From contig JACGWO010000002.1 in assembly GCA_034509735.1 (NCBI GenBank), forward strand, positions 42,239,702 through 42,303,701: DNA of 64,000 nucleotides. The letters are read 5' to 3'. A model generated the notes under the pieces. The model saw nothing but the letters and a program-made list of their open reading frames with translations. It was not told the DNA's origin and made no database searches. Of this stretch, positions 33,785-44,458 are shown one piece after another. Each line of letters opens with the position of its first letter. The stretch's first letter is position 1. The stretch comes from Sesamum alatum. Lineage: Eukaryota > Streptophyta > Magnoliopsida > Lamiales > Pedaliaceae. The position numbers and the translations under genes were made by a program.

Positions 33785-34059
33785 TCTATAAGAAACATCT
33801 TTTTTACTCATAAATGGCGGTTAATGACACCGCTACACCACTTTTTTGTAATACCAAATATAACCCTCAACTGATAAGATAACTACTTTATTCAACTTTC
33901 TAAATTTCATTTTAATTGACAAATTAGTTTTTTCTTTCTTTCCTTTTTTTTTAATGTGATGTGTTACTTTATATATTTTATTTTTATTTATAATATATTT
34001 TAAATCATAAAAAATTAGTAATTATATTCACGCAGGAACGGCGTGCCACGACGGCTAGT
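33785..34059 (+). mobile_element. Short Helitron (plus)
   Basis: It has a TC start at about 33785, the conserved ATGGCGGTTAATGACACCG stretch, a GC-rich hairpin region (CACGCAGGAACGGCGTGCC) and a CTAGT end at 34055-34059. Confidence 0.65.
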
Positions 34060-34334
34060 ATAAAAAGAAAAGTCATTCCACACTCACAAACGGCGGTTAA
34101 TGACACTGTTACACCAATTTTTTGTGAAGTCAAAAATGTGCTTCAACTGATAATAGAACTAACTTATCTAACTTCTAAATATTACATTAATTGACAAATT
34201 AGTTTCTTTTCTTTTTTTCTTTTATTTTTTTTAATGTAATGTATTGATTTATATTTTGCTCTTATTTAATATATTTTAAAGCGTGAAAAAATATTTATTA
34301 TATGCACGCAGGGACGTTGTGCCAAATGACTAGT
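34060..34334 (+). mobile_element. Adjacent Helitron copy (plus, 5' end unclear)
   Basis: It directly follows the previous copy and repeats ACGGCGGTTAATGACACTG. It ends GACTAGT at 34328-34334 after GCACGCAGGGACGTTGTGCC. A further minus-oriented 5' fragment follows at about 34385-34446 (GCGGTGTAAGTAACCATC to ATAATAGTATA). Confidence 0.6.
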
Positions 34335-34956
34335 TAGTATAGATAGATATATACATAAGAATATTTTTGATAATTTCAAATTTTAGTGTTGCGGTGTAAG
34401 TAACCATCATTTATTAGTAAAAATAGAGTTTGCTTTATATAATAGTATAAATAAAAAAATAAATTTTACTTTATTATTCAGTAATACATTTAATCTTTTT
34501 ATGCATATTGTGCACAAAAAATTAACAAAAATGTTATGTGACTTTATCGAGATAATGATACCAGTTAAACACCAATTAATTTTTTAAATATTTGCCACAC
34601 AATACTTTTGTTAATTTTTTGTGTACAATATGAATAAAAAAAATGTATTACTGAATAATAAATTAAAATTTTATTTTTATTAATTAATAAATTAAAGAAT
34701 TAATTTTTAATAATAATTATAAAAAAAGAAAATGAAAACCTGTCATGATTAACTTCATGGCAGGTTTCCGCAAAAATATTTTGTCAGACAAATCCCGTCT
34801 CTGCCTAGTTTTTCAAAAATCTTCAAACTGCACTCTTTTTATAAATTCTTATTTTTAATATTATTTAAATAATTTTCTCGATATAGAATAGACGTAGTAT
34901 TCCTATTTAATATAAACTAATGATACGCACCAAAATCACGTCAATCATTTTATTTA

Positions 34957-35720
34957 GGGTTAAATACAGTTATCACTCCTAAAGTATTTATCCCACACTA
35001 ATTACCCCCTAAAATATTAAAACCTTTAAAAAAAATCATGGCCTTCTAAATCTTTTCATTTTTAAGTTTAAAAGTTCATTTTACCCTTACTAAAAATTGC
35101 TCTTTGTAAAAAAACTAAAGGAATTTTTTAAAATACCAAAACCACTTGTTTTTAAAACTTTGTTTAATTCTAGTTTCACTTGTTCATCGAGCTCCTTTAA
35201 TTTTCGTAATCCTAAAGTATTTGGAGCTCATGTTTTTTGAGTTTTCCTTGTTCGTCAAATTAAATTAAAAATAAATTTATACATGCATATATATATGTGT
35301 GTACAATTAATAAAATCGAAAGAGCAGATCATGAGTTAATAAGAAAATATACAATTAATATATATTTGTATATATGGTAATTATATAAATGTGTTAATTA
35401 TATGAATATAAATATTATTTCAAAACTTGGTTTGACAAATAAGTAAAACTAAAATAAAATGAGTTCTAAATACTTTAAAATTATAAAAATAAAAAGAGCT
35501 CGATAAACAAGTGAAAATAGAATTAGATAAATTTAAAAAAAGAATAATTTTGGTATTTTAAAATTTTCTTAATTTTTTTCATAAATCAATTTTTAATAAG
35601 GGGAAAATAGATTTTTTGAGTCAAAATTAAAGGTATTAGAAGGTTAGGGGATTTTTTTTATAAAGATTTTAATACTTTATGGGATAATTGATGTAGGTGG
35701 ATCGTAATTATGTTTAATTT
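34957..35720. mobile_element. GGGTTAAATA-type foldback element with 9-bp TSD
   Basis: The left arm starts GGGTTAAATACAGTTATCAC. The right arm is its inverse, with a decayed outer end. TTTTATTTA is duplicated (34948-34956 and 35721-35729). The matching place in unit 3 (CATTTTATTTAAAAACATT near 40140-40158) is empty. Length 764 bp. It lies about 100 bp upstream of the pseudogene start. Confidence 0.85.
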
Positions 35721-35827
35721 TTTTATTTAAAAATATTATAAATAAATAATGTATGTATACTCAAAATTGAATAAAAAATTTTAAAGACAGCCTCCTCTCT
35801 CTAAGCAGACATAGCCCCGACAGAGCA

Positions 35828-37559
35828 ATGGGTTCCTCACCAGAGAGCTGCAAGAAACCTCACGCTGTTAGTCCCATTCCCATCACAGGGCCACCTAAAC
35901 CCATTCCTCAAGCTAGCAAAACTCCTCTACCACAGAGGCTTTCACATAACATACGTCAACACAGAGTTCAACCACAACCGCCTCCTCAAGTCCAAAGGCT
36001 CCACCTTTCTTGAAAATCTGCCTGATTTTTGCTTTGAGACCATCCCAGATGGGCTGCCTCCATCGGACGCAGAGTATTCCAGCTCTGTGCGAGTCGACGA
36101 GGAAACACAGTTTGGTACCAGTTCGAGAGCTTCTTGCGAAGCTCAATGGCAGTTCAATTGTTCCTCCTGTTACTTGTGTTATTGCAGGTGGGGTGATGGC
36201 TTTTACCCTCGAAGCTGCTCAAGAGATTAATGTCCCTTATGTGATGTTTTGGACGCTCGGGGCCTGTGGGTTCTTGAGTTTGAAACTCTGTAAGGATTTA
36301 ATCGACAGGGGAATCACTCCTTTCAAAGGTATTTTGGTCGTAGTTCGGGGAAAAATATGTGTGTTCCTTGTGTTTGATCACGTTTTTCATATATCTGTTC
36401 TTGTAATATTAAGACATATGTAGAACTTCCGGCACTGGTTTTCTGTTTCAAGATCATGATTTTCTTCGACACACGCAAAATCTGTGTGTTTCTTGAGTTT
36501 GATTATGTTTTTCGCAAACGGGTCTCAGGTTTCTGTACATGTATACAATTTTTGCCTCGGGTTCAAGATCATGATCAATGATTTGTTCTTCCACACTTGG
36601 AAAATCTGGGAATTGTTTCTTTTTCCAGATTCCAGTTACCTGACAGATGGAAGTTTAGAAGCCCTGGTGGATTGGATGCCGGGCCTGGAAAACTTTCAAT
36701 TCAAGCACGTTTTAAGCTTCATTCAAACGACGGATCCAAATGATTACATGTTAACCTTTGTTAAGGGAGAAAGAGAGGCAACCTTAAAAGCTTCAGCTGT
36801 GATTCTGTACACGTTCGATGCCTTAGAACGCGATCTCTTGGACACCCTGTCGCCGTTGTTCCCCCCAATTTACGCGATCGGCCCTCTTCAACCGCTGGTC
36901 GATCAAATTTCAGCTGAAACTGCAGTGTCATCCATGGACTTCAGCCTCTGGAAAGCTGATGATGAATGCATGGAGTGGCTGAGTTCCAAAGAGCAAAACT
37001 CGGTTATTTATGTGACTTCGGCAGCATTGCGGTGTTAACACCAAGTCAAATTCAAGAACTGGCACTCGGGCTTGCAGAGAGCAAGAAGAACTTCTTGTGG
37101 ATTCTCAGGCCTGACTTGATCAAGGAAAATTTAGGCATCCCGCCGCCTGATTTCACTGCTGAAACTAAAGACAGGGTGCCTGATCTTGAGCTGGTGCCGG
37201 CAGGAGAAGTCCTGAGCCATCCGTCAGTGGGTGGATTCTTGACACACTGCGGGTGGAACTCGGTCGTCGAAGGCATAACGGCTGGCGTGCCGTTTTTGTG
37301 CTTGCCGCAGGCCACGGATCAGCCTGCAAACTGTAGGTCTATTTGCAGCGAGTGGAGGATTGGCATGGAAATAAGCAAGAATTTCAAGAAAAAAGAAGTT
37401 GGAATGCTTGTGAGGGAGCTGTTGGATGGGGAGAATGGGCGGGAGATGAAGAGGAGAGCAATGGAATGGAAGAAAAAGGCTGCAGAGGCCACTGCTAGTC
37501 CTCATGGTTCATCTTTTGTGAATCTTGAGAGATTGGTGAAACAAGTGTTGCTGAAGTGA
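35828..37559 (+). pseudogene. UGT85-like pseudogene
   Basis: It has the same two-exon layout as its neighbours (about 35828-36328 and 36629-37559; 300-nt intron with intact splice sites) but several breaks relative to gene 3. They are a 2-bp loss near 35868, an 11-bp loss near 36068, a 1-bp loss near 37013 just before the tetrapeptide region of the donor domain, a 1-bp gain near 37176 and a compensating 1-bp loss near 37208. The last pair scrambles the first residues of the PSPG box, replacing the conserved Trp. The rest of the PSPG box (HPSVGGFLTHCGWNS) and the C-terminus stay open. The core promoter also lacks the TATTTATA present in unit 3. It is closer in sequence to gene 3 than to gene 1. 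Confidence 0.92.
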
Positions 37560-37989
37560 TTTGGAAGCTTGAAAGCTCTATCTGGATTTGAGCATTTGAT
37601 TGACAGAAAATATTGAGATATATTATCAATAATTTATAAAAATTATTAGCCAATAATTTTTATTAAAATAAATAAAAAGAATTATGCATCCATACTGTAG
37701 CATGTATATATTAAATAGAACATGATATACAAAAAGATTTAAAATAAAAAATCCAATCATTCAACTTAAGAACCCTACATGGTCACCTATAATGTACGGA
37801 CACTTCAAAAAATTACCCGATACAGTGTCGAACATGTCTCGGACACGTGTCGGACACGGCATGGGCGTGTCTGGAAAAAAAAAAAAAGGACACAGTGTCG
37901 GAGTTTTGAAGGAGTGTCTGACACGTTTTGGACACGTTTATGATTTTTTTATAATTTTCGGCTCTCCAACTGGTTCCATGTCACATTCG

Positions 37990-38534
37990 AGTACTACAAG
38001 TGTTGCAAAATATAAGTTTATTAGGTGTGGTCATATTGAAATTGACCAACACCTTATCATCGCGTTAGTGCAGAGATGGAGACCCAAAACTCATACTTTG
38101 CATTTCCCCGTTGGTGAGGCGACTGTTACACTCCAGGACATCGCCGTTATCTGGGCCTTTCTGACTGAAGGGGCTCTTATAACAAGAGTAGATATGCGGC
38201 GGAATACTTAACAATGGCAACAGTGTTGCTATGAGATGTTGGGATTTATCCCCGAAGAGGGCCAACTAGTAGGGATATTTCGAGTGATGAGGCAGGTCCG
38301 TCTACCACATATCACCATACGGGTCCATCTACCACATACATGCCTCCAAATGTTTCAGGTCCGTCATACAGTGATGATCTATGCACATTCCATCACTCCG
38401 GAGCAGCGACGACATTATGGCATATCACCAATTCCATTTGAAAAATTAAACACTCCGAAAGAGTCCCAGAGACAAGATGATCGACCTCGTCGCTACAGAC
38501 GACGGCCACATTGTGGCATTAGAGGTCATTATTA
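37990..38534 (+). pseudogene. Plant mobile domain (PMD) fragment
   Basis: One frame gives ALVQRWRPKTHTLHFPVG followed by EATVTLQDIAVIWAF, the hallmark of the plant mobile domain found in MAIN/MAIL1 proteins and in transposons. After a stop and frame change it continues as CYEMLGFIPEEGQLVG and then ITPEQRRHYGISPIPFE. It is short, frameshifted and without a start, so it is a transposon-borne remnant rather than a working host gene. Confidence 0.8.
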
Positions 38535-38731
38535 GACCTATTGAACACATTATATATTGTACATATGACAATTTTTTTTCAAAATATATGATATTTTTAT
38601 GTTAAGGCTCCAAAATCATGCACTAATTACGTTGCAGTACTTAAATTCTTGCACTAATATATAAATATAATTTTTCCAAAAATTCTAATAGTGATTAATT
38701 ACAAAATTTGTGAAAGAAAACACAATCAAAC

Positions 38732-39205
38732 TATGCTCGCCGTGCACGATATTGTTGACGTGCCCAGGCTTGTTGCCTGTACATTTCATTTTGGATACGA
38801 GTCATAACATGTCTTCTCGGAACTCGACGTGCTCGTAACGTCGGATTATGAACAAGCACAAAATGGACGGGATTCGAATACTCTTTCCCCCATAATGGCT
38901 CAAACCTCCCTTGATATGTTTGATAATATGCTTGAATACTATAATATGAACAAAGTTTGAAGTATTTACCCCAAAATGATGAGATGCCTGTATAGCATGA
39001 GAATAAGGAATACCATCTTTACCCCATTTGCCACACAAACACTTATGTTGCTTCAATTTGACCACGTATGCATGTGAACCTTGATCGGTCAGGCTAAGGT
39101 CAGAACAGAGGCAAATTGTTGTCTGTAATCAAAATTTTGCACGATGTGATGCACGGCGTTACTTGTCTAGCCTCAAACAACCTAAAATCATAATCATCCC
39201 ACTAT
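38732..39205 (-). pseudogene. MULE transposase C-terminal fragment (degenerate SWIM finger)
   Basis: On the minus strand, AYVVKLKQHKCLCGKWGKDG followed by IPYSHAIQASHHFGVN matches the SWIM zinc finger of MULE transposases, but the third Cys is Tyr (PYSHA instead of PCSHA). A frameshift precedes the tail RHVMTRIQNEMYRQQAWARQ. It lies tail to tail with the PMD fragment, between UGT units 2 and 3. The two may come from one PMD-bearing MULE. Confidence 0.78.
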
Positions 39206-39344
39206 TGGTTGGTCAAAGACCCTGATTTCTGTGCACAATGTAATGGTCCAGACTCCAGAAGCTATTGTTACTAGATGAGTGTTGAAGCCTCATAAATGGT
39301 TTATGAGTAATCCCCCACGTAATTTGATAAATCGGTGGATAGGG

Positions 39345-39809
39345 ATTTTTTTGAATATTTTTACAACAAACTTTCTTTTAAATTTTAACATAATTACAAA
39401 TACCTTCTTTTTGTTTTGAGAAATTATTAATATTCCATTATGTTTGATGAAATTGTGTAATTTTTAAATTGAGACTTGAAGTTATCAACTTTGCCATTGT
39501 ATTTTTTTAAAAAGAAAATTGAAAATTTGTAAAATATCGGAGGAGAAGAATGAAATTTTTTGAAATGTTGCTCTTTAGTTTATAAAAACGTTTCAAAAAA
39601 TTAAAAAAATAAGCAAAATTGTAATTCGTAATCGAAAAAGGCATTTTGGTCAGTTTTCATAAAAATTTGATGAAAATCTAACGGAAACTAATGGGATGAG
39701 ATCGTCGTTAGACGGACATTAAAATTAGAGGTACTTGTAAGTTTTCAAATAACGAGTAGATATTTATAATTATGTCAATTTTAAGAGAGGTGGTTGTATT
39801 TTATCCTTG
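39345..39809. mobile_element. Unit 3 copy of the ancestral GGGTAAATTAC-type foldback element
   Basis: The left end is eroded. The right arm reads GTGGTTGTATTTTATCC, ending at about 39806. It has the same place and family as 20820-22058 and 32395-32875, so it was present before the array duplicated. Confidence 0.6.
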
Positions 39810-39818
39810 TATTTAATA

Positions 39819-40096
39819 GAAATAATTACATTTAGATCCTCTGATTTATGGCTTATTTACAAAAATCACTTCTATTTTTTGCATAATTATATAAATCACC
39901 CCTGACAGCAATAAGTAGAGACAATTTGTGTAATAATATTGACATTTTTAGGGAAGGTATGTATAATTTTTTAAAAAATAGGAACGATTTATGTAAATAA
40001 CGTTGACGTTTATAGTGAATATATCTGTAATTTTTTAAAATATAGAAATGATTTATGTAAAAAACTAGGTGAAAATAGGATAGATGTAATTATTCC
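39819..40096. mobile_element. GGGATAATTA-type foldback element with perfect 9-bp TSD
   Basis: TATTTAATA is duplicated (39810-39818 and 40097-40105). The ends are GAAATAATTACATTTAG and, inverted, GGAATAATTACATCTATCC. It lies about 150 bp upstream of gene 3 and is shared with unit 2. Confidence 0.85.
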
Positions 40097-40207
40097 TATT
40101 TAATATAAACTAATGATACGCACCAAAATCACGTTAATCATTTTATTTAAAAACATTATAATAAATAATGTATGTATATTCAAAATTGAATAAATAATTC
40201 AATCGAC

Positions 40208-40215
40208 TATTTATA
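40208..40215 (+). promoter_or_regulatory. TATA-like box of UGT gene 3
   Basis: TATTTATA lies 40 nt before the ATG. The equivalent segment in unit 2 is deleted. Confidence 0.5.
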
Positions 40216-40254
40216 GACAGCCTCTCTCTAAGCAGACAGAGGCCCGACAGAGCA

Positions 40255-41983
40255 ATGGGTTCCTCACCAGAAAGCAGCAAGAAACCTCACGCTGTCTTAG
40301 TCCCATTCCCATCACAGGGCCACCTAAACCCATTCCTCAAGCTAGCAAAGCTCCTCCACCACACAGGCTTTCACATAACGTACGTCAACACAGAGTTCAA
40401 CCACAACCGCCTCCTCAAGTCCAAAGGCTCCGCCCTTCTTGAAGATCTGCCTGATTTTTGCTTTGAGACCATCCCAGATGGGCTGCCTCCTTCGGACACT
40501 GATGCCACACAGAGTATTCCAGCTCTGTGCGAGTCGATGAGGAAACACAGTTTGGTCCCATTTCGAGAGCTTCTTGCGAAGCTCAATGGCTGTTCAGTTT
40601 TTCCTCCCGTTACTTGTGTTATTGCAGATGGGGTGATGGCTTTTACCCTCGAAGCTGCTCAAGAGATTAATGTCCCTTATGTGATGTTTTGGACGTTTGG
40701 GGCTTGTGGGTTCTTGAGTTTGAAGCTCTGTAAGGATTTAACAGACAGGGGAATCACTCCTTTCAAAGGTATTTTGGTCGTAGTTCGGGGAAAAATATGT
40801 GTGTTCCTTGTGTTTGATCACGTTTTTCATATATCTGTTCTTGTAATATTAAGACATATGTAGAACTTCCGGCACTGGTTTTCTGTTTCAAGATCATGAT
40901 TTTCTTTGACACACGCAAAATCTGTGTGTTTCTTGAGTTTGATTATGTTTTTCGCAAACGGGTCTCAGGTTTCTGTACATATATACAATTTTTGTCTCGG
41001 GTTTTCTGTTTCAAGATCATGATAAATGATTTGATGGATTGTTTCTTTTTGCAGATTCCAGTTACCTGACAGATGGAAGTTTAGATGCCCTGGTGGATTG
41101 GGTGCCGGGCGTGGAGAACTTCCGATTCAAGCACGTTGCAAGCTTCATCCAAACGACGAGCTCAAACGATTACATGTTAACCTTTCTTAAGGGAGAAATA
41201 GAGGCAACCTCAAAAGCATCAGCTGTGATTCTGTACACGTTCGACGCCTTAGAACGCGATCTCTTGGACACCCTGTCGCCGTTGTTCCCCCCAATTTACG
41301 CGATCGGCCCTCTTCAACCGCTGGTCGATCAAATTTCAGCTGAAACTGCAGTGTCATCCATGGACTTCAGCCTCTGGAAAGCTGATGACGAATGCATGGA
41401 GTGGCTGAGTTCCAAAGAGCAAAACTCGGTTATTTATGTGAACTTCGGCAGCATTGCGGTGTTAACACCAAGTCAAATTCAAGAAGTCGCACTCGGGCTT
41501 GCAGAGAGCAAGAAGAACTTCTTGTGGATACTGAGGCCTGATTTGATCAAGGGAAATTCAGGCATCCTGCCGCCTGATTTCACTGCTGAAACTAAAGACA
41601 GGGGCCTGATCTTGAGCTGGTGCTGGCAGGAGAAGGTCCTGAGCCATCCGTCTGTGGGTGGATTCTTGACACACTGCGGATGGAACTCGGTTGTCGAAGG
41701 CATAACGGCTGGCGTGCCGTTTTTGTGCTTGCCACAGGCCACGGATCAACCTGCAAACTGTAGGTCTATTTGCAGTGAGTGGGGGATTGGCCTGGAAATA
41801 AGCAAGAATTTCAAGAAAGAAGAAGTTGGGATGCTTGTGAGGGAGTTGTTGGATGGGGAGAATGGGCGGGAGATGAAGAGGAGAGCAATGGAGTGGAAGA
41901 AAAAGGCTGCAGAGGCCACTGCTAGTCCTCATGGTTCATCTTTTGTGAATCTTGAGAGATTGGTGAAACAAGTGTTGCTTTGA
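40255..41983 (+). CDS. UGT85-like UDP-glycosyltransferase, gene 3 (intact)
   Basis: Exons 40255-40768 and 41055-41983 give 480 residues. The catalytic pair His23 ([11 protein letters not shown]) and Asp125 (VIADGVMAF) is present, as is the full PSPG donor box starting WCWQEKVLSHPSVGGFLTHC and ending in Asp-Gln. The enzyme should glucosylate a small acceptor using UDP-glucose in the cytosol. Differences from gene 1 cluster in the acceptor domain and linker (for example YAIGPLQ instead of YTIAPLQ, and WCWQ instead of WCMQ), so substrate preference may differ. The intron is 286 nt. The protein ends VKQVLL, one residue shorter than gene 1 because the final Lys codon is missing. Confidence 0.94.
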
Positions 41984-42466
41984 TGAAATATGTGATGGCA
42001 TGTGTAACTTGGAAGGTCTATTTGGATTTCTGCATTTGATTGTCACAAAATATTAAGTTATATTATCAATAATTTATAAGAATTTACTATAAACCAATAA
42101 TTATTATTAAACAAAAACTTGAGCAACCACAGTTGGATAAAATTATCGGTTACACTAGAATTTACATTCCATGTTCTTTTTTCATCATATGATTTTTCTT
42201 TAAATAAAATTTGATGACATAAATTTTATTACACATATGTCTATCTATTAAATAGAATATAATATACATTGAGATTTATAATAGAAAATCCAATCACCCA
42301 AGTTAAGAACTCTAGGTACATAGACAATGAAATTGCCTACAAGCAACACCTACTTCTTAAAAGATGAGTCGGTCACCACAACATTGACAAAACTATACAA
42401 TAGATCAAAAGCCCACCTCATAATTAAATTATAAATTTATTATCACCAGTACATTGTATTTAAATC

Positions 42467-43760
42467 AGGATAGATTGTATAACATCCCCCCTCCTAAGGC
42501 AGCAAAATACCCCATCTCAGTTAGAAATTAGCAAATAGTGCATGTCACATGCCTAAAGTGCGACTGGACGTCTTTTTGAACACCTTTTGATATTATTTTA
42601 TATTTGAAAAAGTCTATTGTACTCCTTTCTTTGATTACAAGAGAAAACAATCTTTTAGTTTACATATATTTTAATAAATTATATATTATTGCTTAATTTA
42701 ATTTATTATTTACTTTTTAATATTTTTAATTAATTATATTTATTTATAAATTATTATTTAATTTAAATATATCAATAAATTAGAGTTATTTATAAAATAT
42801 GCTAATTGAACATTAACATACTCAAAAATTATATTATATTGTTTCATATATATTTAATAAAAATGATATTTAAATTAAAACTACCAATATATTTAGTTAA
42901 ACTAAAAATTTCATATATTTTATTATTTTTAAATTTTGAAAAACTAAATTATTTTTACATAAATTTTTTAAAATAATAATATTGGTCATTACCCCTATGT
43001 CTTCTTCTCCGTCGAGCCTCGTGTCAGCCGCCTCGTTACCGGCCATTACTGGGCACGACAGTCGCCCTTCTTCTCTGGGCCATGGCGATCTAGGACGTTG
43101 GATTTGAGCAACGTTGCCCTGGGCGATCCAGGACTACATCGCTCAAATGGGCGTCGTCGTCGCCCCCTTCTGCAGAGGCGACTGAGAGGTCGCCCCCAAA
43201 TTACATCGCTTAGATCCACTGTCGCCCTTGCCAGAAGGGCGTCATTGTCGCCCCCTTCTGTAGGGGCGACGCGAGGAAGCCCCCATTTTCGGGGGGCGAC
43301 GATTTCCAATTCAATTTTATGGGGCGACGGCTCGCATTACCCCGTTCATTTGTGGGTGTGCCGTTGCCGTCCCCCCCTTTGGGCACGGGCGACGGCGGCG
43401 TCGCTCTCGGACTGGTGGCGACGGCCTCGTCACCACAGAGACGGTGGTTGTTGCCGTCTACACAATTTATACATCATATATATAGTGTACGTATAGTGTA
43501 TAAATATATAAATAAAAAATATATTTTAAATTTCTTAAGATCTCGATCGTTCGTTTTTTAAAAGTTGAAGATCAATGACTATTATCATAAGGGTATAACA
43601 GATAATTCAACACAATTTTTAACGTCATTAGATTTATCTAACTGAAGGAGAAAGCGTGCAATATTTTAAAAATTATAAGGTATTTTTTACTTAGTTTTTA
43701 GTACAAAACATTTTTTAGCTAAATTTTAAAAACACAAAAAGAATTTTATGCAATTTATCC
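42467..43760. mobile_element. Terminal-inverted-repeat element with a GC-rich core
   Basis: The ends are AGGATAGATTGTATAAC and, inverted, GGATAAATTGCATAAAATTC. TTTAAATC is duplicated on both sides (42459-42466 and 43761-43768). Unit 1 has the uninterrupted site (GCATGTAAATCGATTC near 27120). AT-rich flanks surround a GC-rich core at 43010-43460 in which GTCGCCC/GGGCGAC recurs at least ten times in both orientations. The open frames in the core show no domain I recognise. The ends resemble the GGGTAAATTAC family, so a MULE-like origin is plausible; the clear 8-bp duplication would also allow hAT. Confidence 0.75.
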
Positions 43761-43850
43761 TTTAAATCGATTCAATCTCGTAACCACAATTGTTTCTCAT
43801 TTCACTTGAAGTATCATGATCACAATATCTTATCAGCTTTTTTATTTTTT

Positions 43851-44458
43851 CTCACTGAAGTTGTTGATGAGTTTTTGTTTTATCGTTTGGGATGATGAAT
43901 TGATGATTGATTTGAGTTTGATCATTATCATGTATTGTCAGGCGATTTAACGACTAGCAGTGAAGGGCATAATTGGTAAATGACCAAAATACGTAGCGTC
44001 ACGGCACCGGAAGCGCAATCAAGTGGCGAGCAGCGGGGCCCTTCCACGGCTCCGTTCTCCAATAAATCTTCACCAAATCATTCCACGACGCCACTAAGAG
44101 GACACGTGGCAAGAGACTATAGATACCCACTGGTGAGGACTCCCACAGCGAATCCACCACCCACCGCCCGCGTAGGGGCATCTCTCGTAATATCTCGAAT
44201 TTTCGGGGGCAAATTAGAGAATTAAATCAATTTCATTTCGAGTACACTTCAATATCCCGCGTCGTAGTAAAGCAGCAAAATAAAGCACACTCACGAGTGG
44301 TACTCGACTCTGAACTTACCCCCCCCCCTCCCTCTCTCTCTCCTTTCTCTCTCTAGCTATACTATACATATACGTACGTAAATATCTGTATTATATATAA
44401 ACTTCATTCACTACTCAGACTTTTTCCGAAGTTTTAGCTTTGCGAGAAATTGTTGGCA
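43851..44458 (+). promoter_or_regulatory. Upstream region of the SCAMP gene
   Basis: It contains a CACGTG G-box at 44103-44108 (ACACGTGGC context, ABRE-like), a pyrimidine-rich tract with a CT repeat at about 44320-44354 typical of plant leaders, and TATATAAA at about 44394-44401. The leader is probably short or starts in the CT tract. The start site was not determined. Confidence 0.5.

Larger units (their letters stand above)
33143..34879. mobile_element. 1.7-kb inverted-repeat element nested in the previous one, hosting Helitrons
   Basis: The left end is GAGAAATTATTTAAATAATA, with GAGAAAATTATTTAAATAAT inverted at the right end. Near each end lies the short palindrome-like ACCTGCCAT...ATGGCAGG (33238-33262 and 34738-34768). 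The inner part repeats GTACACAAAA(G/A)ATTAA words in both orientations. Unit 3 has the uninterrupted site near 40070-40080. The target duplication is degraded. Confidence 0.7.
32881..34905. mobile_element. GGGATAATTA-type element, interrupted by a 1.7-kb insertion
   Basis: The left part starts GGAATAATTACATTTAG at 32881 and the right part ends GACGTAGTATTCC near 34902, before TATTTAATA. The intact 278-bp version sits in unit 3 at 39819-40096 with a perfect TATTTAATA duplication, which defines the ends here. Units 2 and 3 share it. Unit 1 appears to lack it, apart from a short possible remnant near 22069-22095. Confidence 0.7.
29376..37790 (+). repeat. UGT85 tandem duplication, unit 2 (carries the pseudogene)
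   Basis: It matches unit 1 from its left end and unit 3 from about 31600 onward. It is the most heavily invaded unit, with at least five private insertions: 29908-30279, 30339-31229, 33143-34879 with Helitrons inside, 34957-35720, and extra sequence at about 31790-32390. It ends where collinearity with unit 1 is lost, near 37788. Confidence 0.8.
39225..43850 (+). repeat. UGT85 tandem duplication, unit 3
   Basis: Similarity to units 1 and 2 begins near 39228 (GCACAATGTAATGGTCC). It runs through the upstream foldback elements and the gene, and continues into the 3' flank shared with unit 1 on both sides of the 42467-43760 insertion. Confidence 0.8.

Noticed and set aside
43046..43561. Open frames in the GC-rich core of the 42467 element
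   Set aside because: They sit inside a repeat array of GGGCGAC words, exist on both strands and show no recognisable protein.
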